Part shown: positions 56,845-64,000 of the stretch, one piece after another | Numbering within the stretch: position 1 is the stretch's first letter | Layout of the letters: each line of letters begins with the position of its first letter | Source: Albugo candida | Taxonomy: Eukaryota > Oomycota > Peronosporomycetes > Albuginales > Albuginaceae | Length of the DNA: 64,000 nt | Direction of reading: 5' to 3' | Assembly (NCBI GenBank): GCA_905220665.1 | Contig: CAJNAR010000152.1 | Span: 930,001 to 994,000 of the forward strand | Translations under genes and position numbers: made by a program | Notes under the pieces: generated by a model | Seen by the model: the letters and a program-made list of their open reading frames with translations, nothing else | Told to the model about the DNA's origin: nothing | Database searches by the model: none

Positions 56845-58835
56845 ATGTTTCGTTTTTCACGCAAATTCTCGACCGAACCCTCAGTAACATGCTACGACAG
56901 CAACACATCCTCAACGAACTCTCCGGCTTTGACACGATCAACATTGCGCAAAATTTTTAAGAAGCATAGAATGCGCTCGCAGTGCAATACATCCATGTCC
57001 TTACCGAGCGAGGCGGACGATGATTTTGCTGACGATTTTTACTCTTCTAATCCAGTCTCCGATGAGTCCTCCCTACAGTCTGGTTCAGTGCATAAAAGTC
57101 ACCGTAAATTCAGACCGGAACGAACAGAGTCGGAAAGTACGCAAAAACAAATAGAGGCATTTCGTGATGAAATTAAAGGCATGCGCAAAGAGATTCAAAA
57201 TGTACGGCAAGAATTAATTGAAGCGATACAATGCACACGCTATGACATCTTGAAAGAGATTGTAACTTTAAAAGGCCAAGTTGCAACAATGAGTATCAAG
57301 ATCGACAGTCCAATCAATGCCAAAATCAACAAGCTAAACCACACGACTGCAAATGGGAGTGCATGTAGTGAAGGTGCAGATGACAACGAGATCCTTTCCA
57401 ATTTTGTCACTCCAGATAGGAGCACCGTACTCAGCGATTGTAGCCACATCACCAGACTCGTTTCTCAGAGTAGTATCTTAAGGGAGTCGGGTTTGCCTAC
57501 CTTAATGACAATGGATGAAGCCAACCTTTCGAAGCCGTTGAGTAAAGATGAAATTGATGAAATGTTCCCATTGATTGATTGCTCCGGTGATGTTGAATCG
57601 AATGCTTTGAAACTAGCAAGTGGAACACGGGGTTGGGCTCTTGATCATATAACGAAATGGATTCAAAGCAATTTTGAAAATGGAAACGAACGTGTCTTAA
57701 CGATAGTTGGCGAAGGAGGAGCAGGCAAAAGCACGCTTGCGGGTTATGTTTGCCAGAAGTTTGCTGCAAATTTGCACGCATATCACTTCTTCCAGTTTGA
57801 CCGCAAATTGGGATCGTCCTCACGCGATGTAGTTTTATCATTAGTGAGCCAATTTGCCTCCAAGCTCCAACTTTACAAAAGACAACTCACTCGTTTGAAT
57901 CTGCGATATATCTTGGCTGAATCAAACCCGCTAGTTATGGCAACCAAACTTCTCATCGATCCACTCCGTGCCATCCCGGAATCAGACTCTACCTTTGGAT
58001 TTGTACTATTTGATGGAATCGACCAGTGTCTGGTGAAAAATCAATCTAATGATCTACTAGAGTTGCTCTCTCACATCACGGAGCGGTTTCCAAGCTGGAT
58101 CGGCTTTGTCGTGACCAGTAAAGCATTTCCAGCATTCGCTGCGAGATTGAAGACCAACTCAGTTATACATCTTGATGGAAGCAATGTCCATTTCTTACAA
58201 GATTCTCGTATCCTCATGGAAAACTTACTATTATATTTCCAGCATTCGCTGCGAGATTGAAGACCAACTCAGTTATACATCTTGATGGAAGCAATGTCCA
58301 TTTCTTACAAGATTCTCGTATCCTCATGGAAAACTTACTATTATATTTTGAGCCAAAGCACACAAATGAAGCTTGCGACATTCTCATGCGAAAAAGTGGT
58401 GGTAACAGCTTGTATCTTCAATTCATAAATAGAGCCCTGTCTCATCCAATACTCCACGGCGAACAAACCTTCTTATCACTAGACGTTCTCGACGAGCTGC
58501 CAGAATCTGTGGATGAAATTATTTTCACAATTTTTGATGATAAGTTTGGGCAAGGACACCAGCGCGTATGGAAAAATGCAAAACCGATCTTGGAGGTGAT
58601 TGTAGCCGCAGCGGCTGGTCCCTATCCGCTGGTTGGAGAATCACAAATAAAACAGCAGTTCGAACTCAGAGAGAATGAGTGGCGAATGATCAATCGCGCA
58701 TTCACCGATATAATACACTGCGGAACTGATGGATATCGAATCATCAATTCTTCGCTGTATGACTGGTTAGTTGTCGAGAAGCGATCTCAGCATTTCCATT
58801 TGAACCCACAAGCCGGAATCAAGTTTTTGCGCTGA
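56845..58835 (+). CDS. STAND-like P-loop NTPase with internal tandem duplication
   Basis: I start at ATG 56845 (MFRFSRKFSTEPS). The N-terminal 170 residues are Ser-rich then coiled coil (EIKGMRKEIQNVRQELIEAI). The NTPase core has a P-loop, GEGGAGKSTL, at about 57709-57738 and a Walker B-like FVLFDGIDQC near 57992-58021, as in NACHT/NB-ARC-type STAND ATPases. The C-terminal part continues helical to the stop at 58833-58835 with no LRR, WD40 or TPR repeats. A 110-bp tandem duplication (58125-58344) shifts the frame, so the first frame stops at 58258-58260. Either one copy is absent in the true sequence (626 residues), or a 65-nt intron at 58208-58272 restores frame (641 residues). Function unknown; STAND proteins are signalling switches. 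Confidence 0.75.
58125..58348 (+). repeat. Perfect 110-bp tandem duplication
   Basis: Two head-to-tail copies of a 110-bp unit, first copy starting at 58125 and second at 58235, with a four-base attt shared at both ends and after the second copy. The copies appear identical. The unit is coding in the NTPase gene and includes the peptide HLDGSNVHFLQDSRILMENL twice. Because 110 is not a multiple of three, the simple reading is frameshifted. Confidence 0.95.
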
Positions 58836-58996
58836 AGCTTCGCCAAGAAAGAATAGAATAATAAAAAATTGATTTGCAGATGATGATGATCAGAGTAGCA
58901 TGTTGCCGATGCATACATGCTTCCTCGATAAAACCGTTCTATATCTTTGATCCCATGAGATGGTTGTCAGACGCTTGAGCGATTACATGGTATACA

Positions 58997-60661
58997 TCAC
59001 GGCCTGGTGCGGCTAAACTCATGAAATTCTACGACTGATTCTTTTTGCGATCTAGCTTGATTGAATTGCTGATTTATCAAATGAATCCAACCAGTCCTAC
59101 TTGCAGCATGGTGGAAGCCATATGCCAAGTAAGATAATAAAGCCGCAAGAATCCAGGCGCATCCTAATGAGATAGGGAGTGTACCTAATTGGGAGATCAA
59201 ATACCAATCCATTAAAATCGCTATGCTTGGGAGATAAGGAACAAATGGTGCATGAAAGTTCGATGGATTACTGCTTTCTTGCGGGCAATTCCAAGCAAAC
59301 ACGACAGTCGTTACAAAAGTGAGTCCTAAAAGCGAGAGCGCAATTATTAGACAGATCTCGGACTTGGCATCTGCATATCCTTTCTGATAAAGAAACGCAG
59401 CGATGCCAGTTGCTGCTACGATCACGTAAATGTATCTTGGCGCTGAATGAGGCGATTTATCCATTGTTCGCACCATTAAGACGGCAGTGTTGGACATGAT
59501 GAAAGAAACCAGTATACCAAAACTTACAATGTCCCACAATATGGTGAAAGGAACAGTGAAGGCAAGTATCGTAAGAAGTGTTCCGGTAATCAGAGTGTTC
59601 CAAAACATATTTCCATTGTCATCAATCTTGGTAAAAATTTTGAATAAAAGCCCATCACACGCAACGACATAGTTCAGGCGAGGTTGTGCTACAAAGCAAA
59701 CAAGGACGACTACCGGCATTGTGATAATTTCACCTAGTCGAATGAAGCTAGCTGCCCACTTCCAGCCAACATTCTCAAAGCCCGCGGAAAAGCTTGTCGC
59801 GTTTTCATACGGGATCAAACCTGACAAGACGAATGAGGCTGCTACGCTTAGAATCATCGTCAGAAGAACCACGATAATCACTGCTAACGGCATTATTTTT
59901 CTTGGGTTTTTTGCTTCTGCCGCAAGACAGCAGACTTCGTCAAATCCAATGTACCCAAAGAAAGCCTGCGCAGCTCCAGTGATGACTCCCTGGTATCCAT
60001 ACTTTTTATTGACTGTATCGCGCGGAGGAAGAAATGGGGAAAGATATTCTTTTCGTAGCGCCAATGTACCAGCGACAATGATGAACATGACGATAAGGCA
60101 CTTTGTCACTGTTATTGAATTGATCGCCAATTTACCGCATCGAAACCCAGAGAGTAAAATCAGCACACACCCGGCTTGAAGTATAGCTCCGAGGACATTA
60201 GAATATTCCAAATTTAGCCACTGGTAGCTATCCGAAGCAATCCAGTCAGAAACTTTCTCGGCCCAGCTTCGGGCAACGCCCGCTCCGGATACCCCATACT
60301 CCAATGTGAGCAACCATGCAGCAACGATCGCAGGAGCTTCACCAAGCGTATGATAAACGTATGCATAAGTGCTTCCAGACGAAGGAATACGCGTCGTTAA
60401 CTCCATGTAAGCGAGCGAATTGATACAAACAACTAGTCCACCAATAATCCAGCTTACAATTGCAGCTGGCCCAGCTGTCTCTGAGATGATTGTCCCAGCC
60501 GTTGCAAAAATTCCGCTTCCAACAGTTCCACCAATTCCAATGCACACCAAATCAAATAACGATAATGAGCGTGGAAGTTCGGACAAGCTTTCTTCTGTTT
60601 CGACGATGTGCATCGGCTTCCTGATAAAAATATGATGTTTCTCTGTCGACATTTTAGTCAT
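58997..60661 (-). CDS. APC-family amino acid permease
   Basis: A single-exon protein of 554 residues from ATG 60661. It opens with a cytosolic tail, then FDLVCIGIGGTVGSGIF, the first-helix GxGxGSGIF-type motif of amino acid-polyamine-organocation transporters. About 13-14 hydrophobic segments follow, with PSSGSTYAYVYHTLGE and FFGYIGFDEVCCLAAE, which match the cationic amino acid transporter subgroup in spacing. The C-terminal tail is short and polar. It should move amino acids across the plasma or vacuolar membrane. Substrate cannot be told from sequence alone. It is transcribed away from the JmjC gene. Confidence 0.92.
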   Translation of the reverse strand: MTKMSTEKHHIFIRKPMHIVETEESLSELPRSLSLFDLVCIGIGGTVGSGIFATAGTIISETAGPAAIVSWIIGGLVVCINSLAYMELTTRIPSSGSTYAYVYHTLGEAPAIVAAWLLTLEYGVSGAGVARSWAEKVSDWIASDSYQWLNLEYSNVLGAILQAGCVLILLSGFRCGKLAINSITVTKCLIVMFIIVAGTLALRKEYLSPFLPPRDTVNKKYGYQGVITGAAQAFFGYIGFDEVCCLAAEAKNPRKIMPLAVIIVVLLTMILSVAASFVLSGLIPYENATSFSAGFENVGWKWAASFIRLGEIITMPVVVLVCFVAQPRLNYVVACDGLLFKIFTKIDDNGNMFWNTLITGTLLTILAFTVPFTILWDIVSFGILVSFIMSNTAVLMVRTMDKSPHSAPRYIYVIVAATGIAAFLYQKGYADAKSEICLIIALSLLGLTFVTTVVFAWNCPQESSNPSNFHAPFVPYLPSIAILMDWYLISQLGTLPISLGCAWILAALLSYLAYGFHHAASRTGWIHLINQQFNQARSQKESVVEFHEFSRTRP

Positions 60662-60975
60662 GATTCACACTGAGGACTTCCTGAACCAACCACGTTCATA
60701 GTGGGATTCTTTCGAATACCAACTACACTCTATGACTTTATACGACCCGAAAACACATTGTTCGATTGATGTCGCATGCACGAAAAGAATCTGCGTGTCG
60801 TGACTTCGTGCAATATATTTATTGTGATCGGAAGTTTGAATGGAGTAAGACTTCATTCTTTATATGCGTGAAAAGCATTATAAAGTAATAATTTACTCAA
60901 GGCTTGAGAGAAAAAGGCGGAGCTGGTCTGGTATATCTATTGCGTCAATGCAGTGGCTATGAGAAAGTAAATGAC
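60662..60975. other. Divergent intergenic region
   Basis: About 310 bp between divergent starts of the permease and the JmjC gene. It may include a short 5' exon of the JmjC gene, because the frame upstream of ATG 60976 stays open to 60904. No motif recognised. Confidence 0.5.
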
Positions 60976-62395
60976 ATGATGCAGCTCGAGAGAACTGCAT
61001 CTGAAGCACGCCAAAGAATTTGGGAGTATTTGCATTCCGGCAGTTGGAAAGATATCGATCCGATTTTTCGGCGTGCTTACGCTTATGCTAGCATTTTTCA
61101 TGTATGGCGATGTCTGTGTACTATTTCCTCCCTCCTTTCTAATCAAGTTTTATTGGAAGGCAATGGTCTTTGACGAGAGACAGGAGTATACGTCAGCTCT
61201 TGAGACTATAGATTTTGTAAGTGTGATTTAGGAGATGGAATGAGTTGAGTTAATCAAAAAATTCAGGCACTGATTTTGACAGGAGCGGACTGTTTTCCGC
61301 ACCACATACACGAACTTGTTTCACATTTTGAAGAACAGATCCATTCATCGGAAGAAGATTCGAAGGTTATATCAACAAGCGAATATCAACAATCAGTATA
61401 GTGCTCAAGTTTTATCATCATTACCTAGCATATCATCATACTCCCCAGGCCGTAGTCGATCGGGAAATCAAATACCCACTTGGAGGCGTATTACTGCCAT
61501 CATTGTATCGATTTCAACGGTCATTCATGCAGCTAAAGTAGGATTTTATATCATACCGAAAAGATAACAACCTTGTCTTATTGTCAAATACAACGAAGCA
61601 CACCCGTTGTAATACGAGGCGCCATGGATTGCTGGCCAGCGCTTGGTCATGAGAATAATGAACGATCGTGGAAAGATCTGAACTATATTCGAAAAGTTGC
61701 AGGTCTACGTTCTGTGCCTATCGAGGTTCGTGTAAACTTCAATACTTGATTGTGATAATTACAACTGTACAAAAGTAGATAGGCCAAAGCTACATGGATG
61801 ATGATTGGGGTCAAAAAATTATGACAATAAACAAATTTATGGATGAATTTATCATTTCTTCATCTAGCGATACGCAAAGAATTGCATATTTGGCACAGTA
61901 TTGTCTCTTCGACCAGGTTTGATAACTTTCCAATTCGAGTTGCTGCAAAGCTTATGAATACGTTGTGATCTCATAAAGATTCCTTGTCTCGCCAAAGACA
62001 TTCAAGTTCCAGACTACTGCTCAGCATTGCGTCAAAATGAAGATCTCGACTCTGATACTGACGTAATTATCAATGTCTGGTTCGGTCCGCAGCATACAAT
62101 ATCACCGCTGCACTACGATCAGAAGGATAATTTGCTCTGTCAAGTTTTAGGCACAAAGTATATCCGTCTCTACGCTCCCGATCAGAGTGAAAAGCTTTAT
62201 CCTTCTGAAGGAATGATGACTAACACAAGTCAAGTTGACATGGCGAACCTTGATACAAAGAAGTTTCCTCTATTTAGTTCGGCCCCTTACTTGGAATGCA
62301 TACTGGAGGAAGGTCAAATGCTCTATATTCCTCCTAAATATTGGCATTTCGTGGAGTCTTTGAGTGTGAGCTGTTCAGTAAACTTCTGGTGGTAA
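60976..62395 (+). CDS. JMJD5/KDM8-like JmjC oxygenase
   Basis: I start at ATG 60976; exons 60976-61101, 61148-61216, 61267-61365 and 61410-61530 encode an N-terminal helical region (RQRIWEYLHSGSWKDID, YWKAMVFDERQEYTSALE). Then come PVVIRGAMDCWPALG (about 61605-61650), exons at 61786-61917 and from 61980, and the catalytic barrel: SPLHYDQKDNLLCQVLG supplies His and Asp of the HxD motif, and YIPPKYWHFVESLSVS the second His. This matches JMJD5, an Fe(II)/2-oxoglutarate arginyl hydroxylase/peptidase of the cupin fold. The stop is 7 bp from the stop of BBS7 on the other strand. The ATG is the first in frame, but an upstream exon is possible. Confidence 0.9.
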
Positions 62396-62402
62396 TTTTT
62401 TA

Positions 62403-64000
62403 CTAAATCTGTGAAAAGTGTTGGGTTAGACGATCAAAATCACGTGTCTCAATCATTTTGTGCAATGTTTCCAAATTCTGGTGGCCGTTTACACCTCGAG
62501 ATTTGCACGTATCTACATATAAATTTACCAGTATGATTTTGAGATATTCCATATTTACATGATCGCTATCTTCTTTACCAGTCTTCAAGATGCTTTGATA
62601 CTCAGGTGCTAACCAGCTCGTATGATCAGGTTCGTGCAATTGTATTTCTGTCAGTCCTTTAAGAAGCTCCGATCGAGAGGATGAGGCATGATTTTCCTCG
62701 AAAAACGGGCGAACATAGTCCAACATGACATTTGTCGACTCCTTTTTCACATCCACCAGTACATTGACATCGATTTTCCGCAATGCTGCCTCCTGTGATA
62801 GAACTTCTTTCACAATAGCGATAGTAGAAGCCGATGCGGAGGCAAAAAAAGCCTCATCTTTCTTGTATCGACAAATCAAAACACTTCCCAGTAAAACATG
62901 CTTGTACAACAATGACATTTTCTCATCCTGTAACCTTACTGGGACATCTGCTAGACATTTTGCAATCCATTCATGAATTTGGATCAATGTAAAGTTTCCA
63001 CTTATTTTGATTGTGTTAATGGCACGGCCCATATCGGTATCATCGGCCTCAATTACACGATGATGGAGCGATAATGGTTTAATAAAATGGCGGACACTCA
63101 CTGCACTCTGAGGTGCCGTGTCAGTGATTGCGTTCACTTCGATATCCCCGGCTTGCCCCTCGAATGTCTTTATTCGCAGACTAAACCGAGATGTGGCGTC
63201 CATGCAACGAAATGTCGCCAGGTATTGTTGACTCGAAAGCTTTGTGCTATCAGTTCTGCTAAAAATGGCAGTAGTCAATTCATTTCTATAGATTTCGATG
63301 GGTGCTGCAGAAAACAACGTTATCATTTGAATTTTTACTGGTAGCTGTATCGACAAATCATAATATCCTTGTTCTGGATTCAGCTGGAGTTTGGAAGTCA
63401 TCAAGATGTCCTCAACCACGATTTCGTATTCTTTGTCCTTACATCGCCCAATTTTGTCTTGGAGAATGCGAATTTCTTTGCGGATATTTGACACTCGAGT
63501 ATCTCGTTGCTTCATTTCGCTAGTGCGTCCGTGATTATCAACGGGTGCTGATTCATTTTCTGTCCTAGGACTAAACAAAAAAACCTTTCCTGAAAATGTG
63601 CACGCGATAATTTCGTTGCATCCTCGAGATGAGATACTCCCACTCTTGACAGTACGAATACTCTCATTGACGAAGCATTCATAAATTTGTTCAATGTTTC
63701 CATCTATATCATACGTGAAGACTTCCATGTATCCATCGTCGCGACCTATAATCAATTCACATTTGCCATCTCCATTGATGTCATAACATATCATGGAATT
63801 GATAGAACCATTTTTTGTGCCACTCAGCGCCTTCATCCATATAGACTGCAGATTTTTTCCGTCGAATTGAAGTAAGCCAACATGGCCGAGATTTGTTGCA
63901 TACATTATTTCACTCATTTCGCTGGTTGCACTCGAGCATATAGACGTTACGGGTACACCTACGTACTCTTGGCAACATGGAGCGGAATTTAGAATAATGC
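62403..64000 (-). CDS. BBS7: BBSome subunit BBS7 (5' end outside window)
   Basis: An open frame from the right edge to a stop at 62403 with no intron. It starts inside the beta-propeller: YDINGDGKCELIIGRDDGYM is the tell-tale ITGDG...LLVGRDDGMV motif of BBS7. A coiled coil follows (IRKEIRILQDKI), then the C-terminal appendage/platform domains with SVRHFIKPLSLHHRV and ALRKIDVNVLVDV, both characteristic. About 530 residues are seen against about 715 in human, so roughly the first 180 are missing at the edge. An internal ATG at 63917 should not be taken as the start because the frame is open and homologous upstream. The BBSome carries membrane cargo in flagella and cilia. Confidence 0.95.
   Translation of the reverse strand, partial: IILNSAPCCQEYVGVPVTSICSSATSEMSEIMYATNLGHVGLLQFDGKNLQSIWMKALSGTKNGSINSMICYDINGDGKCELIIGRDDGYMEVFTYDIDGNIEQIYECFVNESIRTVKSGSISSRGCNEIIACTFSGKVFLFSPRTENESAPVDNHGRTSEMKQRDTRVSNIRKEIRILQDKIGRCKDKEYEIVVEDILMTSKLQLNPEQGYYDLSIQLPVKIQMITLFSAAPIEIYRNELTTAIFSRTDSTKLSSQQYLATFRCMDATSRFSLRIKTFEGQAGDIEVNAITDTAPQSAVSVRHFIKPLSLHHRVIEADDTDMGRAINTIKISGNFTLIQIHEWIAKCLADVPVRLQDEKMSLLYKHVLLGSVLICRYKKDEAFFASASASTIAIVKEVLSQEAALRKIDVNVLVDVKKESTNVMLDYVRPFFEENHASSSRSELLKGLTEIQLHEPDHTSWLAPEYQSILKTGKEDSDHVNMEYLKIILVNLYVDTCKSRGVNGHQNLETLHKMIETRDFDRLTQHFSQI

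Noticed and set aside
58125..58344. Exactly 110-nt intron covering one duplicated copy
   Set aside because: Because of the periodicity such an intron needs AGGT within the unit, and none is present.
1..64000. CRISPR arrays, tRNA or rRNA genes, transposons, bacterial-type operons
   Set aside because: Scanned by eye for regular repeats, tRNA-like T-loop motifs, terminal inverted repeats and transposase or reverse-transcriptase motifs; none found. A computed search could still find a tRNA that I missed.

Overview
This window looks like nuclear DNA from an oomycete, most likely a low-GC, compact, biotrophic lineage such as Albugo; that lineage is an inference, not a database match. The clues are an AT-leaning composition, very short introns (about 44-64 nt where I could place them, with gtaagt/gtatgt-like donors and ..cag/..tag acceptors), intergenic gaps often below 200 bp, two START-FYVE-GAF proteins of the kind expanded in oomycetes, and several flagellar or basal-body genes expected in a zoospore-forming organism. 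I see no bacterial operons, CRISPR array, rRNA, tRNA or transposon.

Layout, left to right. 1-2306 (-): EGF-repeat single-pass membrane protein running off the left edge. 2659-4477 (-): MIT-like/coiled-coil protein. 4478-5562: broken pieces, no firm gene. 5563-5866 (+): possible small two-exon gene. 5912-7675 (+): CFAP53-like flagellar protein in six exons. 7785-10061 (-): START-FYVE-GAF protein 1. 10897-12114 (+): coiled-coil protein. 12502-13083 (-) GINS subunit Psf3 and 13150-14173 (+) aspartyl/asparaginyl hydroxylase-like protein, head to head. 14992-16672 (-): UDP-N-acetylglucosamine pyrophosphorylase. 16752-18644 (-): START-FYVE-GAF protein 2. 19725-20010 (+): copper chaperone. 20184-24983 (-): DEPDC5/Iml1. 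25367-26729 (+): coiled-coil protein. 26851-28111 (-): LUC7-like splicing factor. 28576-29477 (+): YIPF6-like Golgi protein. 29558-34081 (-): condensin II subunit D3. 34188-39836 (-): giant Sfi1-like centrin-binding protein. 40056-40646 (-): COPI-associated membrane protein. 40988-47446 (+): giant coiled-coil protein. 48162-53223 (+): GCP6-like gamma-tubulin complex protein. 53376-56618 (+): PH-TBC Rab-GAP. 56845-58835 (+): P-loop STAND-like NTPase with an internal tandem duplication. 58997-60661 (-): amino-acid permease. 60976-62395 (+): JMJD5-like JmjC oxygenase. 62403-64000 (-): BBS7, running off the right edge.

The genes are mostly conserved housekeeping functions, with a noticeable share for microtubule-organising centres and flagella (CFAP53, Sfi1-like, GCP6, BBS7) and for endomembrane trafficking (YIPF6, COPI-associated protein, PH-TBC, two FYVE proteins, Iml1). 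They are not an operon and need not act together.

The most unusual observations are a perfect 110-bp tandem duplication that breaks the NTPase frame, where a possible 65-nt intron across the junction would restore the frame; a GC-AG intron in condensin D3; and an Iml1/DEPDC5 homologue with little room for the DEP domain. Exon boundaries are hand-placed from splice motifs and frame continuity. Where I could not fix them, the entry gives the gene span only.
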